A stretch of 64,000 nt of DNA from Aquila chrysaetos chrysaetos (lineage: Eukaryota > Chordata > Aves > Accipitriformes > Accipitridae), in NCBI RefSeq assembly GCF_900496995.4, contig NC_044006.1, positions 44,043,620 to 44,107,619 on the forward strand. Direction: 5' to 3'. A model generated the notes under the pieces. The model did not search any database. It had not been told where the DNA came from and saw nothing but the letters and a program-made list of their open reading frames with translations. Positions 42,901 to 51,084 of this stretch are shown here, one piece after another; the first letter of the stretch is position 1, and the number at the start of each line of letters is the position of its first letter. Both the position numbers and the translations under genes were made by a program.

Positions 42901-42920
42901 GGGGGTTACATACCGCTCAT
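18728..42920 (-). CDS. SP4: SP4: Sp4 transcription factor, whole coding span (six exons)
   Basis: Role (known): sequence-specific activator binding GC and GT boxes, nuclear, enriched in neurons. Seen: six exons join in phase to 781 codons including stop (7+101+1558+229+200+248 bases), close to the 784 residues I recall for human SP4. In order: an acidic, Lys/Asn-rich N terminus (1-36); Sp box [10 protein letters not shown] (41-50); glutamine-rich activation regions flanking a Ser/Thr-rich block (roughly 75-520); buttonhead box CSCPNC (621-626); three C2H2 zinc fingers (about 645-725); and a C-terminal tail ending NVSTNMEEF. The RVACSCPNC box, the fingers and especially the tail separate SP4 from SP1 and SP3. 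The start was chosen because ATGAGC joined to exon 2 gives MSDQKKEE, as in human. The gene is expected to be regulated from its CpG island. Confidence 0.97.
18976..20061 (-). other. SP4: SP4 intron 5
   Basis: GT-AG intron of 1086 bases between the second and third finger exons. It contains the perfect short palindrome at 19746-19776 and no repeat family that I recognise. Confidence 0.9.
19746..19776. repeat. perfect palindrome, 15-bp arms with 1-base centre
   Basis: The left arm CCTGATCTAAATTTG (19746-19760) and the right arm CAAATTTAGATCAGG (19762-19776) are exact reverse complements around a single T. It lies in SP4 intron 5 and would form a hairpin in RNA or a small cruciform in DNA. Confidence 0.95.
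20062..20261 (-). CDS. SP4: SP4 coding exon 5 (zinc fingers 1 and 2)
   Basis: Encodes residues 632-699. Finger 1 has C645, C650, H663, H667 with helix residues KTSHLRAH; finger 2 has C675, C680, H693, H697 with RSDELQRH. These helices, with RSDHLSKH of finger 3, are the set that reads GGGGCGGGG-type GC boxes in Sp proteins. The TGERPF and TGEKRF linkers are intact. The acceptor is ATCTTTTTAG and the donor is ACACAG followed by GTTGGT. The 235-base intron upstream is short compared with the others. Confidence 0.96.
20497..20725 (-). CDS. SP4: SP4 coding exon 4 (buttonhead box)
   Basis: Encodes residues 556-632. It begins in a Gln-rich run ([13 protein letters not shown]), continues with [20 protein letters not shown], and ends with [18 protein letters not shown]. 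The CSCPNC buttonhead box just before the zinc fingers is diagnostic of the Sp family. The acceptor is CTTATTTTACAG before base 20725. The donor is GGAAG followed by GTAAAT after base 20497. Confidence 0.96.
21262..22016 (+). mobile_element. CR1 LINE, 3' part of ORF2 plus tail
   Basis: An open frame at 21300-21935 encodes the C-terminal region of CR1 ORF2, downstream of the reverse transcriptase core. It includes [55 protein letters not shown] and [19 protein letters not shown]. The element ends with a CR1 3' tail (GGACTCAATGATCCTTATGG, ATTCTATGATTCCATG). It is 5' truncated, as most CR1 copies are. About 630 bases without a stop suggests a fairly young insertion. It runs antisense to SP4. Confidence 0.93.
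27540..27660. repeat. AT-only low-complexity tract
   Basis: About 120 bases are nearly pure A and T, with many TTTATT and TATAAT-like units. This is low-complexity intronic DNA within SP4 intron 3. Confidence 0.8.
29335..29354. repeat. (AAC)n microsatellite
   Basis: Six or so AAC units in SP4 intron 3. A similar (CAA)n run is at 37156-37176. Confidence 0.9.
30923..30975. repeat. tandem repeat, about 17-bp unit, three copies
   Basis: The unit TTTAATATATTAAAAC occurs at 30923-30938 and 30940-30955, and a slightly longer variant at 30957-30975. Each unit is itself partly palindromic (TTTAATATATTAAA). Confidence 0.9.
32726..32743. repeat. poly-A run
   Basis: About 18 A in SP4 intron 3, upstream of the CR1 copy. 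No flanking repeat body was recognised on its left. Confidence 0.85.
32875..34800 (-). mobile_element. CR1 LINE, 5'-truncated, interrupted by a solo LTR
   Basis: The 3' tail is at the low-coordinate end (CATTCATAGAATGGTTTGGG on the plus strand). Going up in coordinate the element runs through the CR1 3' region into reverse transcriptase. Minus-strand frames at 34356-34646 and 34643-34825 contain [35 protein letters not shown] and [12 protein letters not shown], which are typical CR1 RT blocks. The frame has several breaks, so it is dead. The CR1 is colinear on both sides of the LTR at 33299-33814, so the LTR inserted later. The CR1 is in the same orientation as SP4. Confidence 0.93.
33299..33814 (+). 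mobile_element. solo LTR of an endogenous retrovirus nested in CR1
   Basis: This 516-base block splits the CR1. It begins TGTGGCAG and ends CTGTAACA, an imperfect terminal inverted repeat with the retroviral TG...CA ends. The 5-base sequence CCCTC flanks it on both sides (33294-33298 and 33815-33819) as a target-site duplication. Removing the block restores the expected CR1 sequence. Inside, TATAAA at 33489-33494 and AATAAA at 33761-33766 are placed as a promoter and poly(A) signal would be on the plus strand. A 5-base duplication is usual for some ERV classes (for example ERVL-like), but I cannot name the family. No internal viral genes are present. Confidence 0.88.
36607..36820 (-). mobile_element. 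CR1 LINE 3'-end fragment
   Basis: The plus strand reads CAGAATCATAGAGTGG, then ACTGGAAGGGACCTCTAAAG, GTCCAACCACCCTGCTCAAG and GCAGGGCCACCTA. This is the reverse complement of the common avian CR1 3' end. Only the 3' untranslated portion remains. It is in the same orientation as SP4, within intron 3. Confidence 0.92.
40093..41650 (-). CDS. SP4: SP4 coding exon 3 (Sp box and glutamine-rich activation domains)
   Basis: Encodes residues 37 to 555 plus the first base of codon 556. It opens with the Sp box ([14 protein letters not shown]). Next come Gln/hydrophobic segments of the kind used as transactivation domains in Sp1 and Sp4 ([35 protein letters not shown]), with two Ser/Thr/Asn-rich stretches between them. 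The exon ends at ...VTITSVA with a GTGAGT donor. The acceptor after 41650 is CTTTACGGATAG, preceded by a pyrimidine-rich tract. The single large exon is a conserved feature of SP1, SP3 and SP4. No internal stop or frameshift is seen over 1558 bases. Confidence 0.97.
41651..42141 (-). other. SP4: SP4 intron 2
   Basis: GT-AG intron of 491 bases. It contains a homopolymer of about 16 T (plus strand) at 41895-41910 and nothing else recognisable. Confidence 0.9.
42142..42242 (-). CDS. SP4: SP4 coding exon 2
   Basis: Encodes the second part of codon 3 through Gln-36. It completes MSDQKKEE, then [13 protein letters not shown], six Asn codons, two Lys codons and GKTGGSQ. The acceptor is TATTTTTGCAG and the donor is TCACAG followed by GTAAAGC. 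The human sequence I recall has three Asn here and an Ala/Glu expansion instead of TMP, so this stretch varies in length between species. Confidence 0.93.
42501..42580. repeat. near-perfect palindrome, 34-bp arms with 1-base centre
   Basis: Arms 42509-42542 and 42544-42577 are exact reverse complements around the single base at 42543. The inner core reads GCATCGACGGCCACT on the left and AGTGGCCGTCGATGC on the right. Complementarity resumes outside the arms if the left CCT run is shifted by two units (left ACCCTCCTCC against right GGAGGGTT). It sits in SP4 intron 1. Confidence 0.97.
42580..42905. repeat. purine-rich, G-tract-dense low-complexity tract
   Basis: The plus strand is almost all G and A with many GGGAGG and GGAGG units. 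A 15-base motif TGTGCAYRGGAGGGA-like recurs at 42580-42594, 42630-42644 and 42878-42892; the first two copies are 50 bases apart. This points to local tandem duplication. The run of G-tracts on the template strand of SP4 could favour G-quadruplex or triplex structure. Confidence 0.85.
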
Positions 42921-44150
42921 CCCGCATTAATGCCCCGCTGAGGCGCCGCTCTAGGGGGGAGGAGAAGGAGGAGGAGGAGGCGGAGGGTGGGGTGGGGGTA
43001 GCGGGGAGAAGGCCGGTCGCAGCCGGAGCTGGGAGGAGCGGGACGGCCTATTTTTCCACGAATGGCCGCCGCTGGGCTGTGGCGTAGCTGCCTCTCTCTC
43101 CGCCCGCCGCCGCCGCCGGACTCAGCCCGCCGCCTTGAGTGACAGCTGCGGGCCGGCCGGGCGGCGAGGGGGAGGGAGGCCGAGCGGCGGCGGGGGCGGG
43201 GCCCGCCGGGGCCCAACTGACGCCCACTGAGCAGGAAACCGAGCCCCGCCGCCAGCCCCTCGGCCGCCCCTCTCCGCCTCAGCCCGGCTCCCCACGCCGG
43301 CGGCAGAGGCGGCGGAGGCGGGGCGGGGGCGGGACGCGGCGCCCCGCGAGCCCGGCCCCGGCAGGCAGCGGGGCAGGCCCAGGGCCCTCGTCTTCCTCCT
43401 CCTCCTCCGCGTCTCCTGGCCGCCCGCGCCGCGCGCCGGGCGGGAGGGAGGGAGGGACGGACGGAGGGGGCGTGGCTGCCGAGGCGCGCGCGCTTCGGGG
43501 AGGGGAGGGGGAGGTGGCGGCCGCCCTCGGCGCGGGCGGGCGGCCCCGGCTCCCGCGCTCGTGCCGCTCTTGACAGCGCGAGGGGCGGGCAGGCGAAGGG
43601 CGGGGCGGGGCGGGGGCCGGCCGCCGCGGGGCGGGGCCCGGCCGAGCCGTCGCCCTCGGGCTGCCCGCCGCCCGCCGCGGCTCGGGCGCCGATTGACGGC
43701 GCGCGCGCGCCGGCCGCCCAGCAAATCCGGCCAGGGGCGGGCGGGGCCGCGCGCGGCGCTGGCCAACCGGGTGGCACCTGCCCGCCTCGCGCGCTCGTAA
43801 CTGACAGCGCGCGGGAAGCCGCGCCGCAGCTTTCCCCTGAGGCGCGGCCCCCTCCCTCCGCGCAGTAACCCCGCCGGCGCCCGCCGCCCCGGCCCGGCCG
43901 GGGAGGGAGGAGGATGAGAGCGCCCTACGGTTTCCCTATGGAAGCCAGGGCCTGTTCCCCCGTCCCCCGCTCCGTCACTCCTTTGTAACAGCCTTCCGAG
44001 CCAGCCCTCTTGCCTGCGCGCCCGGCCCAGGGGGAGGCGGGGGAAGGGCGGCCCGGGGATTTCCTCCACACCTGCTGGGGATATTTCCCGCAGCCGGGGG
44101 CGAGGGGGCGGCAACTGGCCTCCTCCCTCCTAATTGGCTCAGCCGCGGAG
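42906..44150 (-). promoter_or_regulatory. SP4: SP4 CpG-island promoter region with GC boxes
   Basis: The DNA is very GC-rich and CpG-dense around and upstream of exon 1. A cluster of GGGCGG/GGGGCGGGG-type boxes lies at about 43580-43620, with further GC boxes near 43190-43200 and 43320-43335. A minus-strand CCAAT element (ATTGG on the plus strand, 44133-44137) lies further upstream. No TATA box is evident, as expected for a CpG-island promoter. Sp-family proteins bind these boxes, so autoregulation or cross-regulation by SP1/SP3/SP4 is plausible but inferred. Confidence 0.75.
42914..42920 (-). CDS. SP4: SP4 coding exon 1 (start codon, seven coding bases)
   Basis: The minus strand reads ATGAGCG followed by a GTATGT-type donor. 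Joined to exon 2 this gives Met-Ser-Asp-Gln-Lys-Lys, the known SP4 N terminus. The -3 base is G, an acceptable initiation context. The exon is too short to appear as an open frame by itself. An out-of-frame ATG lies seven bases upstream, at 42925-42927. The 5' UTR extends into the CpG island; the transcription start cannot be placed from sequence alone. Confidence 0.88.
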
Positions 44151-44260
44151 GCGGGCGCGCGCGGCACGCCGGGATATGTAGTTCCGGGCGGGCGCCGCGT
44201 CGTGGGCTTGGGGCGCGCAGAGCGGCGCTGGCGCATGCGCGGGGCGCGGGGCGCTCTGCC
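44150..44260 (+). promoter_or_regulatory. possible second or divergent promoter: NRF1, ETS and ZNF143-like motifs
   Basis: GCGCATGCGC at 44231-44240 is a perfect NRF1 palindrome. GGGATATGTAGTTC at 44171-44184 resembles the ZNF143 (STAF) element and overlaps an ETS core (CCGGAA on the minus strand). This trio is common in bidirectional housekeeping promoters. It lies about 1.25 kb upstream of the SP4 start codon, so it could serve SP4 or a divergent transcript running right. No rightward gene was identified. Confidence 0.45.
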
Positions 44261-44325
44261 CGGCAGGTGCCGTTGGGCGCCGTCAGCCGGCGGGGTGGGC
44301 TGGGGCGGCCGGGCAGGCGGGGAGC

Positions 44326-44360
44326 GGGTCGGGTCGGGTCGGGTCGGGTCGGGTCGGGTC
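44326..44360. repeat. (GGGTC)7 microsatellite
   Basis: Seven perfect GGGTC units. Seven G3 runs separated by two bases make a strong G-quadruplex candidate next to the NRF1 site. It is not telomeric. Confidence 0.97.
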
Positions 44361-44709
44361 AGCGCTTCGGGTAGCCTCGCTGGCAGCTTACCAGAGCGGG
44401 AGTCAGCCTCCAGCAGCCTGTGGTGGGCCAGGCTGGTCGTCGTTGCATTAAAAACAGATAAGTTATGGTTGCGCTGTTCGTTTCCTCCGGTTCTTGTACT
44501 GCCCGTTCCCTGTGGGAGCAGGTCCCAGTGTGCGTGCGAGCGGGCCCGCGGTGTTACCCTCTCAACCTGACTGGCTGTGGTGTGGTGCAAGAAATGGTGG
44601 ATCCACAAAAAACAGCGGCGTGGCAAGGCCTGTTACCCCCATTCGAATTTGGAGGAAATTTGATTGTGGTGGTACACACGGGCAGCTCTGTCAGTTTAAA
44701 TTTTCAATA

Positions 44710-44869
44710 CTACATGCCCAAATTCTTTGTCAAGTAATACAGAGCACCTGCTAACCGCAAGTCGGTGACAAAAGTGCGAAAGAATTTCTTTACCAGCTGT
44801 TCAATAGTTTCATCCTTCAGAGGGATGAGGACACCCTCAATCTCTATGCCAGGCCTTCCAGCACACCCT
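44710..44869 (-). other. exon-like open segment of unknown identity
   Basis: On the minus strand a good acceptor (CATTCCCTGTCTTCCAG) is followed by about 50 open codons containing GRPGIEIEGVLIPLKDETIE and QLVKKFFRTFVTDLR, ending in TAG at 44710-44712. The amphipathic, charged composition looks more protein-like than neighbouring frames, and it could be a last exon of an unrecognised gene or a retrocopy fragment. I do not recognise it. No poly(A) signal was placed, and it may be chance. Confidence 0.2.
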
Positions 44870-44999
44870 CTGGAAGACAGGGAATGTAGAAATATCAAGC
44901 TTGTCCATCGCAGAGTAAGAAAGCGATCAGAAATAAACGTGGCGCAGGCTGTTTCCAGGCATTGTACACAGTCAGAACACACAGGTCACAAGTAGATGC

Positions 45000-47900
45000 A
45001 TCAGAAAATGACCTTACAAATGCCAACGAAATTGCATTCAGATAAGCAAATGGTAATATCTCACAGTTGACAGCTCAGCCAAATCTCAGTGCCTTCTCCT
45101 AGGCAGTGCCTGGGAGCAGGAGGAGCGGGGCTGCCCCAGGAGGGACCAGTGGCCGAGGCGAGCCCAGCCTGGCAGGGCAGTGCCCTCACAGTCAGGGCAC
45201 CATCCCCCACATCCGAGCAGGGCCGGAGTGGTGACAGGACCTGCTGATGGTCCAGTGGTCATCAGATGAGCAGGAGATGGGGCCACCTCCAGCACAGGGC
45301 TAGGTCTGGGGCCAGAGCTGAGTTCTGGTGGAGCTCTGGCCCCTGGGCAGCGGGCAGGGGTCCTGGGCAAGGGTGGTCTGCCTGCCCGTGCACTCAGGGC
45401 TCTGAGAGGTGGAGTATGGAGCACCTCCTGAATGAGAGGTTGCATGAAGAATGGGCAAACGTATTAGCAAGGCCATTTTTTTTAAATTTTTTTTTTAGTG
45501 AGAGGCAGATGTTTTAAGTCTATGGAAGCTTTTAAACTTTCACTGGATTCCCACCTGTGGCTGTAGGTACAGTGCTTTTGAAAATCTGGCTCTAGGGTGC
45601 AAAGAGTGAAAGCTCTGTCTCAACTCAGCGAGTGATTGAAGTGACAGATAAAAGATGTTGGTGGTGTAGGTGGTTTCAGTAGGGGCATCATGATTTTTAT
45701 ATATTTTTATCATCCACAGTTACTCCTATACCACCTACTCTTTCCTAAATTCCAAATGTCACTCTTGCTCAAATTCTTTCTGCCAACTTAAGCTTTCTGA
45801 GCCTGCCTCTTTCAGCATTGTTCCCACATGAACTGGTACCTACCCTCTGCACCCTGATACTGGTTGTTCTCTGCAGGATCTCATAGAAGTCAGCAGAAGT
45901 CAGCTGTTGAGTTACATGGAAGTAGGATTAGGTCTGAGGATGTATATTTGTTGACAGAGTCCTAATTGCTATTGGAATGGATGAAAGAAACATGTCAGAA
46001 ATAGGGAAAAATTAAGCAAAAAGTTTTCATTGCCACTTTCTTTCAGGCTCAGAACTTTAAAAGTGTGTTGACACCTAGAAAGAGTACAGCATGGAAATGC
46101 GTGGGTGAGCAGAGACCCACCGAAATGCCAGGTTCCTGGCAAGATGTAGCTCAGGCATAGTATCACATGAGGGTGGCTGGTTTGCACAACAGCCCAAACT
46201 ACGAAAATTCACTTAGTGCTGAGTCTCTACTTCTTGGCATCTCTCACACTGTATATGTGTTTTGTTTAATTACAAAGAATTTAGCTCCTTGTTTTTAATA
46301 TTTTAATTATCCTTTCTCTCTATCCATATGTACAGTTTTTTGTCTGTCTTGTTTATCAGTTCTTCTACGTTTTGTTTCTGGTTATCTATCTAATCTTTTG
46401 ACGACATTCCTTAGTACCCTGATTTCATTTTCTTTATTTTCTCCAACTTTTTCCTCTGTGAAGTTACTTCCCTGGATCTTGCTTTACCCATTATTTTTTG
46501 CTACTTTTTTCCCTGGTTCTAATACCCACTCTTTTCTCCACCTCAAAAATATTCTTTCACCCAAATTTGCTACCTGTGTTTTGCATTTCTTCTTTTTTTT
46601 TTTTTTTTTTCTTTTCTTTTTAAGCTCCCAAACTATCTTGTATCTTCTTTTATGTCACTTCTGGTTTGGTCTCTAAGCTGGCCTTCATGTTAATTGCTTT
46701 TTTCACCTAACACACTAACTGATATTTTTGAACTTATTTAGGCATTGGGCTACAGGCTTGTAGTGCTGAACAGAGCAACACCTAAATATCTTTACAGAGA
46801 GGAAAAAAAAAAAAAAGAGGGGGGCGTGAAGGGGGAGGGAGAGACAGCTGGCTGCGTGCTCCAGTTTCATTGGTTACCCTCTCTATTATCTGGCAGCATT
46901 TACATAGGTTGCGTTTGGACAGAGAGAGACGAGAGGCCAGCAGCTGTAAACAGCAGAGACCGTAATGAGACGGTGGCTTCACAAAACTGTAAATCCAGTT
47001 GTAGGGTAGCTAGTATTAGATTAAAAATGCTGCAGCCCTTAGACACAAGATGCTGAACTAGTATAAGACCCCTCAGTTTGACTGAAGGTGGGGGTGGTGG
47101 TGAGAATATTTAAATAAACAAATGAAGGAATAATTTTTATCAGGCAGGATTATGCAAGATCAGGTATCGGATAATTGCATTTCTGAACAAACCTTCTTCA
47201 CCAGCCCAAAGGCTCTTTTGCCAGTTCTTTCATGCTCCCTTTCTGCTCTTGATGCTGCTTTGTCATGGAACCCAAATGTTTCCAAGAAATCACTTTCCTT
47301 GGATATATGCAGGTTTGGGTGCATATTTTTCCTCTTTTATTTGGGTCCTTGGTGGAATCCGGTGTTTTGTTGTAAACTGTTTTGGCAACAACAACAGCAG
47401 CTTTGAAGAATCTGGTGATGGCATAGAGTTACTGATCAGACAGAGCCTGGACCAGAGCCACGGTGGAAATCGTGTACTTGGCAAGCACGCTCCTTAGGCA
47501 TTGTTCCACATGATCCCAAGTGGACCAAGTCAGAGGTATTTGACCTGCTTGGATTCTGTGGAAAACACCTTATCGACAACACCATGGGAACTCCAGGCAC
47601 GAATTCTTCTGTAGTGTCCTTTCTTTGCAAATGCATCAGCCTGGGGGACCTCAAACAGCACAAGACTGGGTTAAGAATCCTGCCTCTAGGAAGACCAATG
47701 GTAAAAATGAATGCTCCAGTTCTGCCTGCCATGGCCCTAACTTGTCCAAGCCTGAAGCACAAAGCTCCCCTTCCCTTCTACCCCATCTATACCCATTGCA
47801 CCCACTTCTCAGTCACCTGATGTTCTAGGATTTTCACATGCCATAACTACGTGGTGGTAATTATGAGAGAACAAGTATGTCTCAGACACTGAGTCAAACT

Positions 47901-50900
47901 TTATTCCAAACAGAATTTATGTAATAATGTGACTCTAGACAGGGCCTATGCACTCCCCATCCCCTTACCATATCAGCTCTGACCATTGGATGACATTGTG
48001 TCAGACATTGTAAAAGTGAGCTTTTAGCTTAGGATAGAAAAGTGGAATCCATCTGACATTACTCAAGACATCGGACATTATTCTTTGTCATAGTAACAGG
48101 TCACAGCTGTGATCCAGGACTTCAGCGTGTCCAAGCGCACAGCATGGACATCAACTTCAGGACATTCATTGATGGGCTTCCCCTAGCTTAGTCAAAGATG
48201 TGCTTTTTCACCACCCAGAATCACGTCACCCAGCATAAAGGTGACATGCATACCTTAAGGGAGTGATCATTCTCTTCTGTACACTTTTTTATGCCTGACC
48301 TATCACAAGTTTGAAAACTATAATAAAGTCTTGCCCAAAGTCTGTTTGAACTCAAGGAGGTACTTGACTCTGCTTGTCATTGTTATGAAGTGTCTTTGGC
48401 TTTTCTCCTCCTGTCCCTAACTTCTGACAGATCTAAGTTTCTGCAGACATCTTGCCTTCCCCTTTCTCCCAAGCCAGAGACCCCCATTGCCAAGTATGTG
48501 ACATAACCTACCATCATCAGTGCTAAATTAAGTAGGGAAGGAAAAACCTTGGGGTGCACATCCTCACAATTAGAGGATAGATATTGTTAAAAATGTAAAA
48601 AAAATTGTAGGAAAGCTATGGATAGAATCAAGTCTGATGGAAGATGAATGATTTTTCTTTGAGCTGGACAGGCACACACATCCAGCTACCATCTGACAGC
48701 AACTTAAGGAGTAGTTGAAAAGGTCTCAGGCACAGTCGCCAGTGGCCCTTGATGGGTCAGTCTGTTATCTCAATGTGGTGGGAACTTAGGGGATCATAGC
48801 CTGCTTCTGTCAGCATAGCCAGGAGAGAGCTCTGGGACACCCACATGTTGTGCACCTTGGTAAATCGCCGGACACTGGCTTTGTCTTCCATGGTTATCTA
48901 CAACAGCTTGCAACACAGTTACTTGTTCCTTTTGATCTAGAGCATGGAGACCTGAATATGCGGAGAGTATTTTTTCCCCTTCAGTGACGCTGATGCAGCT
49001 GTGAAAGTATCCAAGAAAATTCTACTACCTCTTCTTATGAAAATGGTTGTTTTCATTTCCTAAATAATCTTGCTTGCTGTTGATTGTCCAGTCCCAACGT
49101 GCTGCCAGAGCACTGATATAGTGGAATTGTGCTTTGAATCTCCGCATGACCAGTTATCCTCCTCTACTTGTTCAACAGCACACTTATACTAGTCATTACC
49201 TCACCAAATAAGGGCTGAACTTAGCACAAATCTACCATTAATATTGTACATCCCATTCTAGAAATCTCTTCTCACTGCTGAGCCACCCCACCTGCATTTG
49301 CAGAACTCTTCTCACAGAGCCAGACATGACACTCAAAGGGATCCTGTCTTTGTCATCAGTGACAATATCTGACTACACAGACAGTCGTGCCTGATGTCAC
49401 TCCAGCTTTGCAGTCTTGTTTTATGTGGCCCATTGTGTGCAGGAAACAACGCTTCTGGCTCAGGAAGTCTGCATGCATCTGTGCTGCCACTGAAAGCACT
49501 GCTGCCGTGCCCAGATATGTGCTTCTTGCTCGGTTTGTCTTGCAAAAATGGAGAGGCTCTGACGGTGGGCGTGGTGACAGGCCTGTGGCATTTTATATGA
49601 GTTTTTTTAAGTTGTTGGGTACTTCAAAGATAAAAGCAGGATCCCCCTCCCCTGTTCCCTGCAGTGAAACCGGGCTGGCAGCTTACAAAGTACCAGAGAA
49701 TAGGAAAGTGGGATGCAGTTCAAGCTGGAATACTAGTTAACATGCCTATAATACACGTAAGCATAAACAGGATATCCTATGCTCTGCGTAATTTGCAATT
49801 TGTGATCCAAATTTTGTACATGCTACCAGTGACCCAGTTCTGCACAAATCTTGTATTAATAAGCATAAAAAATGCTGCATGAGAGATATTTCATTAACAA
49901 CGCTGGTTCTTGTTTGAGAAAATCAATGAATATACCTGGAAATTCAAGTCTACAAGTACAGCAGGTGTATGGAAGAATGTGAGGCAGAACTTTTTACCCC
50001 TCAACTCTAACAGGAAAGAAAACTGACAAAACTAGCACATTCCATAGTCTCAAGTGTATTTTCTAATCTTGACTCTTCAATATGATACAGTTTTATTTTA
50101 ATGAAGTTTCTGAGGTGAGAGAACTGAGGATATGAGCCATAGACTCCATTTTTATCTAGATCCAAGTCTTGGTGCATTTTGTGGTAGAAGAATGACCCTT
50201 GTAAAAGAAGTGCACAGAGAAGGGTACAAATAGAAATAAACTAGTAGTAATAGATCATGTCAAGTACCTGGGATTAGTGGCTCAAATACCACTGAAGAAT
50301 GTAGCTAAGAGTAGCAAATTCTTATTACCACAAATGACTGCTTTAAGCAGTAGGTAGCTTTGCTGGTGCACAAGAGATTTAGACCTAAGTAACAAACAAG
50401 ATCTGATTTAAGAAGTAATTACAGCTGACTCCCTCTGTCACAGTAGTTGCAAGATAGTGAAGATTAGTGTAGTGATCTTAACTGCAGAAAGGGTGTCCAA
50501 AGGCATAAAACTATGAAACCAAAGGCAATATACTGAAAAAAATAAAATCCTTAAACTGAACTTGGTAAATATTTAAGCATACCACAGTAGAATGGTGAAA
50601 ACAACAAACATATTGCATTAGATAATTTATTTGAATAATAAATAAGCCTACCAAGAATTAACAGCAGCCCCAGTGATGCCAGGAGGAAGCCTCATGAACA
50701 GTGGCAGCTAAATTCTGTAGCTGATGTGTGTATCAGAGGGGCTCTTTGGGGAAACGTAAAATTCAAGTGGCCAGAAAATAATCTGAAAGATGATAAGTAT
50801 TTGGAATCAAAGATCTGCAGGCATCAAGAGACGCATTAAACTGTCTTGAGAGAATGGATCAAAGTCAGCAGCAGATCTAACCTCTCTGCATATGTTACTA

Positions 50901-51084
50901 CTTATAAGGAGCAGACCACCAGGGCATGAATTTCTTTTTGCAGTTAAGAAAGACAAGTCGCTGTCAGAAGCTGGCATGAAAATATTTAGTATTAAAATAA
51001 AAAAGCTAATTTAAGTGACAAGTTTCTGTTTCTTTGATACTGTAACAACAGTAGCTAGAATGAAAAAAACTGCAGGAGCTCACA
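45000..51084. other. gene-poor stretch upstream of SP4
   Basis: No gene was recognised. A GC-rich but CpG-poor patch lies at about 45090-45430. A run of 18 T is at 46593-46610 and a poly-A run near 46803-46815. Between about 47430 and 49180 several short open minus-strand pieces look weakly coding-like, without a continuous frame. Confidence 0.4.

Larger units (their letters stand above)
42243..42913 (-). other. SP4: SP4 intron 1, with palindrome and purine-rich tract
   Basis: GT-AG intron of 671 bases directly behind the start codon. It holds the palindrome at 42501-42580 and a G/A-rich plus strand from about 42570 to 42905, so the SP4 transcript is C/T-rich here. Confidence 0.9.

Noticed and set aside
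42523..42927. 134-codon Pro/Ser-rich minus-strand frame starting at the upstream ATG
   Set aside because: It reads through the SP4 exon 1 donor into the C/T-rich intron. The splice site and exon 2 match to human SP4 are far stronger evidence.
43122..44114. 330-codon Arg/Pro/Gly-rich minus-strand frame in the SP4 CpG island
   Set aside because: GC-rich DNA suppresses stop codons; overlapping frames on both strands have the same composition and no domain is recognisable.
44326..44360. Telomere-like or interstitial telomeric repeat
   Set aside because: The unit is GGGTC, five bases, not the vertebrate TTAGGG.
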